Positions 1 through 7,722 of a stretch of 64,000 bases of DNA are shown in pieces; position 1 is the stretch's first letter, and each line of letters starts with the position of its first letter. The DNA is from Paenibacillus sp. MMS20-IR301 (GTDB lineage: Bacteria > Bacillota > Bacilli > Paenibacillales > Paenibacillaceae): positions 2,480,001-2,544,000 of the forward strand of contig NZ_CP135275.1 in the NCBI RefSeq assembly GCF_032302195.1, in the 5' to 3' direction. The position numbers were made by a program, and so were the translations under genes. The notes beneath the pieces were generated by a model that saw only the letters and a program-made list of their open reading frames with translations, did not search any database and was not told where the DNA came from.

Positions 1-138
1 GATTGTACCCTGATCCGCCATGTGCGCAAACCGAGCGGGGCCAAGCCGGGCTTCGTGATCTATGATCATCAGCGGACGCTGTTCGTCACACCGGATGAAG
101 AGCGGATCAAGCAGCTGCCGAGTGTGCTGCGGAGCTAG
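1..138 (+). CDS. rqcH: RqcH/YloA (NFACT family), 3' end only
   Basis: The window opens inside a reading frame whose last 45 codons are visible and which stops at TAG 136-138. The residues match the C-terminal end of the NFACT-R domain of RqcH (YloA/Rqc2 homologue): a [13 protein letters not shown] stretch, then a TLFVTP strand and a short tail. In Bacillus, RqcH binds stalled 50S subunits and recruits tRNA-Ala to add C-terminal alanine tails that mark proteins for degradation. Older annotations call it a fibronectin-binding protein. A strong hairpin lies about 100 bases downstream. Only the tail can be judged here; the family call rests on the very conserved RKPSGAKPG motif. Confidence 0.85.
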   Translation, partial: DCTLIRHVRKPSGAKPGFVIYDHQRTLFVTPDEERIKQLPSVLRS

Positions 139-163
139 CACAGAGCAGACTAAAATAACCCTA

Positions 164-218
164 CAAAGTGGGGCTTTGGCTTCGAGGCGAACTCAGGTAC
201 TTTGCGGGGACCCCGAAA
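164..218. repeat. Structured intergenic repeat, copy A
   Basis: It begins CAAAGTGGGGCTTT and ends near ACTTTGCGGGG, so CAAAGT and ACTTTG are inverted, with a smaller TTCG/CGAA hairpin between them. Related cores occur at 2216-2236 and 14381-14400. All three are noncoding. Confidence 0.5.
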
Positions 219-241
219 CCTATCAATTCTTATCTACAAAA

Positions 242-293
242 AAACAACCTCAGGTCCAGAAGCGTCGCCGCTGCTGGACCTGAGGTTGTTTTC
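242..293. terminator. Bidirectional terminator between rqcH and the PHP gene
   Basis: A long inverted repeat (AACAACCTCAGGTCCAG and its complement) has an A run on its left and a T run on its right. It serves the convergent genes on both sides. Confidence 0.85.
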
Positions 294-332
294 GGTTAAT
301 CTGTACTTGTCCGCCCAAGAGGGCTCTTCCCG

Positions 333-1232
333 TCAGATGCCGCCTGCGGCCTTCAGCTCTTCCAGGACAGCGACCGGCACATTGACACTGCCGAGATCCC
401 CGTGGAAAACAACTCCCTGCCGCGCCCCATGGAAATCGGAGCCGCCGGTAACGAGCAGCCCGAATTCTCCGGCCAGCGCCAGATAGCGCTCATGCTCTGC
501 CGGGCCATGATCGGAATGGTAGACTTCTATTCCGCGCAGCCCGCCTGCCTGGGCGAGCTTCCGCACCAGGGCATCATCCCCGTATATTCCGGGATGGGCC
601 AGCACGGCTGTACCGCCTGCCTCCTGAATCCACTGGCAGGCCGTTTCCGGCGTAATCCGCGGCGGCGATACATATGCCGCTGCACCTTCGGCCAGATATT
701 TGTCGAAGGCGTCGCGCATATCTGCAGCCGCGCCCAGCCGGACCAGCTCATCGGCAATATGCGGACGGCCGATGCTCTCATCCGGCTTAAGCTCCCGGCC
801 CATGCCGGACACAACCTGCTCCAGGGTAATCTCTATACCCAGCTCCCGCAGCTTGGCGAGAATCGCTTCATTCCGGCCGAGCCGGGTACTCCGCTGCTCT
901 TCCAGCCGGGACAGCAGCAGCTCCTGCTCAGTATCAATATAGTAGCCGAGCACATGAATCTCTTTCCCTCCGGCCCGCGTGCTGATCTCAACACCGGGAA
1001 CCACCGTAATCCCGTACCGCTTACCGGCCTCAAGGGCTTCCGCGACACCGCTGACCGTATCATGATCAGTAATCGCTACCGCCGCCAGTCCCTTTTCATA
1101 GGCGAGCCGTACATTGTCGGCCGGAGGCTGCATGCCGTCCGAAGCCTGCGTATGCGTATGCAGATCGCAGCGCCCCGCTGTCACGTTTACACCGCCGGTC
1201 TCATTTTCGCCAAGCTGAATGTGCTTCTCCAT
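333..1232 (-). CDS. PHP-domain phosphoesterase (RNase AM/YciV-like)
   Basis: A 299-residue protein of the PHP superfamily. The metal-binding motifs are clear: DLHTHTQASDG near the N-terminus, ITDHDT, GVEIS, LAHPG and GSDFHG near the C-terminus, as in the 3',5'-nucleotide phosphatase / 5'-3' exoribonuclease group (E. coli YciV, RNase AM). The start at 1232 was chosen because a GGAGGCGGAG sequence precedes it closely, while the ATG at 1295 lacks a ribosome site and overlaps the upstream gene. It lies 46 bases after a LysR gene and is probably cotranscribed with it. The exact substrate, RNA ends or a small phosphoester, cannot be read from sequence. Confidence 0.85.
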   Translation of the reverse strand: MEKHIQLGENETGGVNVTAGRCDLHTHTQASDGMQPPADNVRLAYEKGLAAVAITDHDTVSGVAEALEAGKRYGITVVPGVEISTRAGGKEIHVLGYYIDTEQELLLSRLEEQRSTRLGRNEAILAKLRELGIEITLEQVVSGMGRELKPDESIGRPHIADELVRLGAAADMRDAFDKYLAEGAAAYVSPPRITPETACQWIQEAGGTAVLAHPGIYGDDALVRKLAQAGGLRGIEVYHSDHGPAEHERYLALAGEFGLLVTGGSDFHGARQGVVFHGDLGSVNVPVAVLEELKAAGGI

Positions 1233-1278
1233 ATAATTCTCCGCCTCCGGGAATAAAGTCTTGTCCTGTTCCAATTCG

Positions 1279-2178
1279 CTACTGGCCGTCTGCATGCTGG
1301 CGCAGGAAGGTCAGGAAGGTTACCGCCGAGATCGGCAGCAGCGTCGATTTCAGATGAATCGCATAGAACTGCCGTTTGAATGAAGCATCCTGCAGATTCA
1401 CGACCTTCAGCAGCCCGAGCGCCACCTCATGCTTGACCGACGAGGTCGAGATAATCGTAATCCCCAGCCCCGCCTCTACAGCCGACTTCACCGCCCCTGT
1501 GCTGCCCAGCTCCATCACAATCCGCATGGCAGCAGGGTCCAGCCCTTTCGCCAGCAGCTGCTCCTCCATCACCCGCCGGGTGCCCGATCCCTGCTCGCGC
1601 AGCACGAACGGATACCCGAGCGCATCGCCAAGTGTAACCTCAGCCCGGTCCGCCAGCGGATGATCACGGGGAACAATCAGCTTCAGCTCATCGCCCATGA
1701 CGGGCTCAATCTCCATATCCGGATGGGAGACCGGAGCTTCAATCAATCCGAAATTCAGCTGATGCTTATGGATCTCATCCATAATCTGCGAGGTGTTCAT
1801 CACCTTCATCATGATGGAGATATTCGGATATTCACGGCCGAAGGGGCCGAGCAGGCGCGGAAGCACATATTCGCCGATCGTCAGGCTCGCCCCGAGCTGC
1901 AGCCGGCCCTCCAGCATATGCGTGAAGGCCGACATCGCCTGATCCGTCTCCCGCATCAGCTGCATGCTGCGCAGCGCGAACGGCATAAGCGTGCGCCCGG
2001 CTTCAGAGAGCATAATTTTTTTGGTCGAGCGGTCAAACAGCTTTGTTCCGAAATAATCCTCCAGCGCCTGAATCTGCATGGTCACCGCCGGCTGGGTCAT
2101 ATGCAGTGTCAATGCCGCCGCCGAGAAGCTGCCCCGCTCGGACACGGTGTAAAAAATATGAAGCTGATGAAAATTCAT
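1279..2178 (-). CDS. LysR-family transcriptional regulator
   Basis: A 299-residue protein with the standard LysR layout. The N-terminal winged helix-turn-helix spans about residues 1-60 (MNFHQLHIFYTV, then AAALTLHMTQPAVTMQIQAL). A two-lobed type 2 periplasmic-binding-like effector domain follows from about residue 90. The start at 2178 has AAAGGAG about 10 bases upstream; longer in-frame starts have none. It resembles the group often placed near CysL/YwfM-type regulators, but the effector is unknown. The PHP gene follows on the same strand and could be a target or simply a cotranscribed neighbour. Confidence 0.88.
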   Translation of the reverse strand: MNFHQLHIFYTVSERGSFSAAALTLHMTQPAVTMQIQALEDYFGTKLFDRSTKKIMLSEAGRTLMPFALRSMQLMRETDQAMSAFTHMLEGRLQLGASLTIGEYVLPRLLGPFGREYPNISIMMKVMNTSQIMDEIHKHQLNFGLIEAPVSHPDMEIEPVMGDELKLIVPRDHPLADRAEVTLGDALGYPFVLREQGSGTRRVMEEQLLAKGLDPAAMRIVMELGSTGAVKSAVEAGLGITIISTSSVKHEVALGLLKVVNLQDASFKRQFYAIHLKSTLLPISAVTFLTFLRQHADGQ

Positions 2179-2215
2179 AACTTCCTGACTCCTTTGCCTG
2201 ATTTCCGATTCCCCC

Positions 2216-2236
2216 GCAAAGCGGAGCTTTAGCTTA
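2216..2236. repeat. Short intergenic repeat, copy B
   Basis: GCAAAGCGGAGCTTTAGCTT lies upstream of the LysR gene. It resembles the cores at 164-185 and 14381-14400 (GCAAAGTGGGGCTTT). Confidence 0.4.
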
Positions 2237-2255
2237 GATAATGACCCCAACAGGT

Positions 2256-2288
2256 AAAAAAAGGCACGCAGCCTCCGGCCGCATGCCT
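2256..2288 (-). terminator. Terminator of the 2306-2743 gene
   Basis: On the minus strand, GGCATGCGGCC and GGCTGCGTGCC form a hairpin followed by seven T residues. Confidence 0.8.
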
Positions 2289-2305
2289 TCGTTCCTTCCG
2301 TCCCC

Positions 2306-2743
2306 TTACTTGCGTCTGCGGCGCTTCTTCATCAGCTTCATACGGCGGGAGTGGCGCAGCCACGAATAATACGTTTTGAGGTCCCGCAGCTGGGGCGTCA
2401 CCGAGATTTTGCCGAGAAAGGACACGATTACCATAACGTACAGCCGCTCCCCGGAGAGCGCTGTGACCCCCTCAAGCTGCCTGAAATCTGCTACAATGAC
2501 CGTATCATTGTCAATCAGATAAGCGTTATATTCACTTCGGGAGTAAGGCCGCACCCGGTTCTGCTTCAGGCATTGCCAGAGCCAGGCTGTCACCTCACTG
2601 TCCCCGCCGTCCTCCTGGGCAATCCGGTCACTGTAACGGCTCTTCGCATGCTGGGTCAGCACGACATCGGCAATCCCGTATTCATTCAGCATGATATGAA
2701 AAGGCTCATAGGCCCCCCACCATTCCATCCCCTTGCCATGCAT
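2306..2743 (-). CDS. Conserved hypothetical protein, basic C-terminal tail
   Basis: About 145 residues of unrecognised function. The N-terminal half contains a short HAKSRYSDRI segment, followed by a predicted alpha/beta core in which YLIDNDTVIVADF and RLYVMVIVSFLG read as beta strands. The C-terminus is strongly basic (KLMKKRRRRK), as in proteins that contact nucleic acid, but that is only a hint. ATG codons at 2749 and 2743 share a GGAG site; 2743 has the better spacing of about 10 bases. It has its own terminator and is probably monocistronic. The protein is soluble, with no signal peptide. Confidence 0.7.
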   Translation of the reverse strand: MHGKGMEWWGAYEPFHIMLNEYGIADVVLTQHAKSRYSDRIAQEDGGDSEVTAWLWQCLKQNRVRPYSRSEYNAYLIDNDTVIVADFRQLEGVTALSGERLYVMVIVSFLGKISVTPQLRDLKTYYSWLRHSRRMKLMKKRRRRK

Positions 2744-2862
2744 TGTCATCACACTCCACGTAAAAGGGTCTTGGCATGCTCTTATTGTTGTCAATCTTAC
2801 CGCATTGACGACTGTTGATCAAGCATACCTGTTACCCCTGTGAGCTGTGATGGGTGCATGTC

Positions 2863-3831
2863 TCAACGCCTGCTCCTGTGCATGCTGATATCGCTATCAT
2901 CCACGTAGCTGCTGCCCTTGATCATTTTACAGCTTTTTTTGAAGCGGGCCGCTTCTTCTGACAGGTCTTCTATGGAGTCAAATCTGCGGCTGCGGTTCGT
3001 CACAACGGCGATGGAGATGGAGACGAGCGGAATTTCCTCCATCCGTCCGGAACGGCTCTCCGTCAGCACATACTGCTGGGCCAGATGCCCGGCATGGTAG
3101 AAATCCTTCACTGCAGTCTCGAAGGCCCGGATGATGCTCTTGCAGCATTCCTCATAGTTATAATCACTGATAAATATAATAAAATCATCCCCGCCGATAT
3201 GCCCAAGAAACCCGTCCAGGCGCAGCGCCTCATGCTTCAGAATCTCTGCCGTAGCCTGAATCATCCGGTCGCCTTCCTTGAATCCGTAGGTATCATTGTA
3301 GGCCTTGAAATGGTCAAGGTCGATGTACAGCACACTGAACTGCTCCTGAAGCAGCGATTTGATCATCCATTCCGTAATGCTGATATTGCCCGGAAGCCCG
3401 GTTAAAGGGTTCAGGAAGCTTGCAGCCACCGCCTGGATTTCAGCAAAATTAAGCAGCAGATCCCGCACACTCACCGCTCCGAACAGTGTATTTTCATGCG
3501 TAACGATGACATAATCGTACAAATTCTCTTCATTCCTCGCCATGGCCAGCCTGCTCACATCAATGATCGGCGTCTTGTAATCCACTACCAGCGGATTTTT
3601 GTCCATCACCAGCTCCACAGATCTGCCCATGTACAGCGTATACCCGTATAAGGTCCCGATTTGCTGATAAAAGCGGATCCGCATAATTAGCGCCACTGTA
3701 CACCCGTTCTCAGTGACCGCAACACCCTGGAGCTGCGGATTGCTTTTAAAAATCTGATCTACAGTTTCACATTTATGATTTAGTGTAATTTGCGGAATCT
3801 GTTCGGCAATTTCACCGATTTGAAGAAACAT
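2863..3831 (-). CDS. CBS-pair diguanylate cyclase (GGDEF), second half of a split EAL-CBS-GGDEF system
   Basis: A 322-residue protein. Residues about 1-130 resemble the CBS pair normally found between EAL and GGDEF domains (GEIAEQIP, LMD/VVD, LYDYVIVT, GAVSVRDLL). Residues about 145-310 form a GGDEF domain with the active-site loop GGDDF at about 213-217. The usual RxxD inhibitory site is degenerate (RLDG), so product inhibition may be absent. The start at 3831 is well supported: GGGGAGG sits 8 bases upstream, inside the end of the EAL gene, giving a 20-base overlap and likely translational coupling. In relatives these domains form one polypeptide; here the frame changes between them. Role: c-di-GMP synthesis, probably opposed or tuned by the EAL partner. 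Confidence 0.85.
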   Translation of the reverse strand: MFLQIGEIAEQIPQITLNHKCETVDQIFKSNPQLQGVAVTENGCTVALIMRIRFYQQIGTLYGYTLYMGRSVELVMDKNPLVVDYKTPIIDVSRLAMARNEENLYDYVIVTHENTLFGAVSVRDLLLNFAEIQAVAASFLNPLTGLPGNISITEWMIKSLLQEQFSVLYIDLDHFKAYNDTYGFKEGDRMIQATAEILKHEALRLDGFLGHIGGDDFIIFISDYNYEECCKSIIRAFETAVKDFYHAGHLAQQYVLTESRSGRMEEIPLVSISIAVVTNRSRRFDSIEDLSEEAARFKKSCKMIKGSSYVDDSDISMHRSRR

Positions 3832-4723
3832 GCCTATAACCTCCCCTAACTGGAAACTGCAGTGCCGATGCCGGAAACCCTCCATATCCAGGGTGATGGG
3901 CCGGTCTCCCGAGCGCATACCCCTGACCAAAGTCAACCCCGGCCATCTGTAAAAATTGCAGCTCCTGCACCGTCTCGATTCCTTCAGCAATCACCCGGGT
4001 GGATGAGCGCTCCGCATATTCCCGGACCAGCTCCAGGAGCTCCTGCTGTTCCCGGCTGCCGTGGATTCCGCGGATCAGGGACTTGTCCAGTTTGATGAAC
4101 TCCGGCTTGAGGTAGACCAGCGTCTTAAGGCTGTTATAACCGGAGCCTGCATCGTCCACGGCAATCCGGAAGCCCTGCTCCCGGTAATGGGAAAGCACCT
4201 TCTCGAAGCCGATATAATCCTGAACCGCCTGGCGTTCCGTCAGCTCGAAGACCACCCGCTCGGGCGCAAGCCCCAGCTCCTTAAGCAGCATAAGGGTTTC
4301 TCCGCTTTTGTGGCGGGAATCATTAAGCACTCCCGGGTGCACATTAATAAAAACAAGCTTGTCCCCGTCAGCATCCTCCACCGGCACTCTCTCCATATAC
4401 CGGGACAGCGACATTCTCCGGCAGTACTGCTCAAACCTGAACATCTGCTCCGTCCGCCCGGCAAAATCATAAAAATGCTCCGTGCTGGGAAACTGCGGGG
4501 AGCTCGGCGGCCTGTTCAGAACCTCATGACCGACAGTCTTCCCGCTGCGCAGGTGCAGAATCGGCTGAAAGTACGTATCCAGCAGTTCATTGTTCATAAT
4601 TTCAAGCAGCATGGACAACCTGCCCAGTTCCCTCGCTTCCTCTCTGAATATGCCGCCCAGATGCTGGAGATACTGCGGCAGAGCCGCCAGTTTACGGGCC
4701 AGCGCCCCTGATTTATTCATCAT
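3812..4723 (-). CDS. EAL-domain c-di-GMP phosphodiesterase
   Basis: A 303-residue, almost pure EAL domain. The signature reads EVL at residues 67-69 in FQPILHL...GHEVLNRPP. The other catalytic positions look intact: INVHP, FELTE, VDDAGSGYNSL, FIKLDK, VIAEGIET and GQGYALGRP. It should hydrolyse c-di-GMP to pGpG. It is the first gene of a two-gene unit, and its stop lies inside the start region of the CBS-GGDEF gene. The last 30 residues after GRPA diverge into sequence unlike the family, consistent with an old frameshift that separated the domains. No membrane segment is present, so it acts in the cytoplasm. Confidence 0.88.
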   Translation of the reverse strand: MMNKSGALARKLAALPQYLQHLGGIFREEARELGRLSMLLEIMNNELLDTYFQPILHLRSGKTVGHEVLNRPPSSPQFPSTEHFYDFAGRTEQMFRFEQYCRRMSLSRYMERVPVEDADGDKLVFINVHPGVLNDSRHKSGETLMLLKELGLAPERVVFELTERQAVQDYIGFEKVLSHYREQGFRIAVDDAGSGYNSLKTLVYLKPEFIKLDKSLIRGIHGSREQQELLELVREYAERSSTRVIAEGIETVQELQFLQMAGVDFGQGYALGRPAHHPGYGGFPASALQFPVRGGYRHVSSNR

Positions 4724-4907
4724 ATCACCTGTATGCTTTTCTTCGTGAATTTTGTCACTCTTTCTTCAGCATAGATTGGAAGTATTAAGCAGGTATAAAC
4801 TACGATGATTAGTCAATGCCTTCTGCCGACAATTTTTGCAGATTGGACATAATTTCATTCCAGGCTGTCCCGGGTATACCCCGTATTCACATTTCCATTG
4901 TAATCCT

Positions 4908-4933
4908 AAAAAAAACAGGCGCAGCAGCGCCCG
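4908..4933 (-). terminator. Terminator after ylbG
   Basis: On the minus strand, GGGCGC...GCGCC forms a stem followed by a run of eight T residues, just past the ylbG stop. Confidence 0.75.
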
Positions 4934-4966
4934 TCCAAGTTATTGCTATATCTGAATTCACAAAAA

Positions 4967-5230
4967 TTACAAACCATAGTAACGGGACTTGTCCGGTCCG
5001 TTGCTGGTATATTCCGTCTTAAGTTCATTGCGGTAAGAACGCTCAATCTTGCGTACATAGGAAAGTCTGCGCACATTCTTCATGACTTCCTCTGCCCGCT
5101 CCGCATTTACATACATTACTGCATAGTGCATTTTTCGGGAAACATAATGCAGTGTCCCGTACTTCTCCAGATTCCGCGCCGCTTTGACGTCGCTGACCCA
5201 TACGATATAACCTGTCCGTTCCGCAAACAT
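4967..5230 (-). CDS. ylbG: YlbG (DUF2129) family protein
   Basis: An 87-residue protein matching YlbG in length and in its motifs: TGYIVWVSDVKAARNLEKYG, then HYVSRKMHYAVMYVN and a C-terminal SYRNELKTEY. The start at 5230 is preceded by AAAGGCGG. Longer in-frame extensions run through ylbF sequence in another frame and were discarded. It sits 43 bases after ylbF, as in Bacillus subtilis, and ends at a good terminator. The molecular function is unknown; it is a small cytoplasmic protein whose co-occurrence with ylbF is the main clue. Confidence 0.9.
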   Translation of the reverse strand: MFAERTGYIVWVSDVKAARNLEKYGTLHYVSRKMHYAVMYVNAERAEEVMKNVRRLSYVRKIERSYRNELKTEYTSNGPDKSRYYGL

Positions 5231-5273
5231 AAGCTCATCCGCCTTTCTGTCTCTATTTCCTGTCAGGGCCAGC

Positions 5274-5720
5274 TTATCCGCAGGAGCATTTGCCGCCGCT
5301 GCCGCATCCGCCTTTGGGGAGCGGATCATTGCTTGGCACCTTGATGCTGTCCGATACCGAGAAGGCAATCGCTTCAGACATGGAATGCAGAATATCATCC
5401 AGCGTCTTCTCCGCATCCTTGAAGCGGACAACCTCCTCGAACTGTTCCAGTTCCCGTTCTACCAGCTCAACCTGATCCTTGGCCGAATGATAGTTCGGGT
5501 GAAAATGGCCAAACCGCTGTGTCTCCTCAAACAGCTCCTTCTGGGCTTGCAGCCGTTTGATCATGGCCTGGATTTCGGGGTTCTGGTCGACCCGCCCCTT
5601 CCAGTATAAATAATCCGACACTTCGGCGGATTGGTTAATCATATCGCCTAATTCATAGGCGTATGTCAGCACTTCGGCCATATCAACCGTATTCAATTCC
5701 GCTACGCTCATGAACTTCAT
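5274..5720 (-). CDS. ylbF: YlbF/RicF, subunit of the RNase Y-associated Ric complex
   Basis: A 148-residue helical protein of the YlbF/YmcA family (AYELGDMINQSAEVSDYL, IKRLQAQKELFEE, HFHPNYHSAK). The C-terminus carries cysteines at about 139, 145 and 147 in GGCGSGGKCSCG. In B. subtilis, RicF joins RicA (YmcA) and RicT (YaaT) in a complex that binds iron-sulfur clusters and steers RNase Y mRNA cleavage, affecting sporulation, competence and biofilm. The other two subunits are not in this window. A start at 5711 (the second Met) is also possible; neither has a strong ribosome site. Confidence 0.9.
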   Translation of the reverse strand: MKFMSVAELNTVDMAEVLTYAYELGDMINQSAEVSDYLYWKGRVDQNPEIQAMIKRLQAQKELFEETQRFGHFHPNYHSAKDQVELVERELEQFEEVVRFKDAEKTLDDILHSMSEAIAFSVSDSIKVPSNDPLPKGGCGSGGKCSCG

Positions 5721-5757
5721 CTCATTTCCGCATTAATGTTCTACCGCGGGCGGTAGA

Positions 5758-7722
5758 CTACCTTATCATAACATATCCGCCCGCTTCAGCAGAAGAGGAA
5801 TTTCCATATTTGAGCGGAGACAGCAGCTGCATTTCCTGCCAGTCTCCGGCGGCAAGCTGAATCTCCTCCCCGGCCTCTGCTCCGGGAAGCAGCATAATCC
5901 CCCGCACAGACCACGGACGCCCGCTGAGCTGCTCCGGAATAAAGTCGCCCTGCTGGCCCAGGCGCGAGATTCTGACCTTGATTCCCCAGGCCAGCGCCTG
6001 CTCCATTACCTTCTGTGCGGTAGTGGCATGATATTGCCTCCACTGGTTCATCCACATCTGCGGAACCGCTTCTTCTCCGGGGAGCTGCCGCCCCTGCTCT
6101 TCAGCCCCTGTTCCCGGCGGCAGCAGCTGCGGAGGAGCCCCCTTGCCCAGGAGGCCGCGTTCCTCCGCCTTATCCGGCAGCCGGTAAGGGATATCCGCAG
6201 CCGCAGGTAATCCGGGAGCTTCAGACCAGCAGGCCGGCCTGTCAGCCTCCTCCCGCCCTCCGGACAACATCTGCGGGTTCATGCCCGAGCCTGCCAGCTC
6301 ACTGCGCAGCTGCTGGATGCCATCCGGGCGGACAAGGAAATGGAGCGGGCCGATCCGGGTAATAATATCCTGCAGCCGGGGATGGGCTGCAATAGCCTCC
6401 CCGTCTGCTTCACCGGCACAGGACAGAAGGATCACCTCTGATAAGGCTGTCCGCCCGATGCCTCTGGCCCACTGCCGGAGCGCCAGCTCCACCTGCTCCG
6501 GCAGTCCGCCGGTCGTATGGGCCGCCAGCCAGGCAATGCTCTGCTCAGGCGGGCTGCCCTGCTCCGCTGCAGTCTCCAGCAGCTCCCGGGTCAGCCGGAA
6601 GCTCCAGAGATCCTCATTATGCAGCAGTTCGGCATATGCGGCCAGCCGCCAGCGGATGCTGAAGGGAACGTCCGGCGGTACAAGAACCTCAAAGTCCGGC
6701 TGAACAATGAAGCCTGCTGCCGGATCTGCCTCCGGCGGGCCGCCGCTGCCCGCATTCCACTCTGCCGCTGCCCGCTCCGCTTCCAGCTGCGGTTTCCCTG
6801 CCTTCCAGCGGAAGCAGGCTTCCCCTTCTGCTGTATACCCCAGGTCACACCAGCCGAATCCGGCCAGGCAGCTGAGCCATGCCTGTACAGCTCCGTTAAG
6901 TCCTGAGCCGGCCGCAGCATCCTCCTGCTGCCCGGGAGCAAGCCCGCGGCCGCTCATCCAGTCCAGAACGGGGGCGGCAGCGAACCATTGCCCCGGCGGG
7001 AATTCCGCCGCAGCGATCAGATGCCTGAAATGCTGCACAGCGGGCTCTGAACAGCTGTAGCGGCTGATTACGATCCGGTAGAGCAGATCCGTCATCTCCG
7101 GCTCCGGCTTAGCCAGCCATTGCTGCAGCCGTACCGGGTCGGGCTGATATGCGCCAGGCTCACGGCTGATAAGGCCCAGCACAGCCATCAGATCTACAAT
7201 AACCATTACCGGCAGCGGATATTGCTCAGGGCCGGACTGTTGCAGCAGCAGCCCGGACAGATGCTCCTCACGCAGGGCCAGCTGCCCGGCCAGACGGCCC
7301 AGCTGCTTCTTATGGATGACGCCTTTCGCCGTCAGGGGCAGCCCCTCGCGGGCTGTAAACAGCAGCGCCTTGAACAGCTCGGCGGCGAGCCCTGTGCAGG
7401 CTGGATATTCCAGCCGCACAGCCGCCTCATTCAGTGGCTGCTGTGCGGGCGGCCCGAAGAGGCGCTGAATCTGCGCCAGATGCTGCTGCGGAATCTGGTA
7501 CAGCGTATCGCCCCACAGCTTGCGGCGCAGCTCCAGCATCCCGGCCCGGCGCAGCTCCTGCAGGGCCAGCTCCTGTTCGGCGCGGCACAGGTAGTCCGGC
7601 CGCAGCCGCCCGGCTGTCTCCGCCGGAAAGGGCAGAGCCGCGTGAGCCGCACAAATCCGCTCCAGTACAAGCCGCGCCTCCGGCGACAGCTGCGTTAATG
7701 CTGCATGCAACTCCGCCGCCAT
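5758..7722 (-). CDS. Helicase_C_3 (XPB/Ssl2-associated) protein, partner of the XPB helicase
   Basis: A 654-residue protein whose central part (about residues 330-470; IVQPDFEVLVPPD, YAELLHNEDLWSFRLT and HFLVRPDG) matches the Helicase_C_3 domain found beside bacterial XPB helicases, as in the mycobacterial Rv0862c/Rv0861c pair. It has no Walker motifs and is not itself a helicase. The start is the ATG at 7722, which overlaps the TGA of the upstream XPB gene (TGATG), so the two are translationally coupled. The region around residues 480-560 is Pro/Gly/Glu-rich and probably flexible. A loading or regulatory subunit role is inferred from the coupling. Confidence 0.8.
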   Translation of the reverse strand: MAAELHAALTQLSPEARLVLERICAAHAALPFPAETAGRLRPDYLCRAEQELALQELRRAGMLELRRKLWGDTLYQIPQQHLAQIQRLFGPPAQQPLNEAAVRLEYPACTGLAAELFKALLFTAREGLPLTAKGVIHKKQLGRLAGQLALREEHLSGLLLQQSGPEQYPLPVMVIVDLMAVLGLISREPGAYQPDPVRLQQWLAKPEPEMTDLLYRIVISRYSCSEPAVQHFRHLIAAAEFPPGQWFAAAPVLDWMSGRGLAPGQQEDAAAGSGLNGAVQAWLSCLAGFGWCDLGYTAEGEACFRWKAGKPQLEAERAAAEWNAGSGGPPEADPAAGFIVQPDFEVLVPPDVPFSIRWRLAAYAELLHNEDLWSFRLTRELLETAAEQGSPPEQSIAWLAAHTTGGLPEQVELALRQWARGIGRTALSEVILLSCAGEADGEAIAAHPRLQDIITRIGPLHFLVRPDGIQQLRSELAGSGMNPQMLSGGREEADRPACWSEAPGLPAAADIPYRLPDKAEERGLLGKGAPPQLLPPGTGAEEQGRQLPGEEAVPQMWMNQWRQYHATTAQKVMEQALAWGIKVRISRLGQQGDFIPEQLSGRPWSVRGIMLLPGAEAGEEIQLAAGDWQEMQLLSPLKYGNSSSAEAGGYVMIR

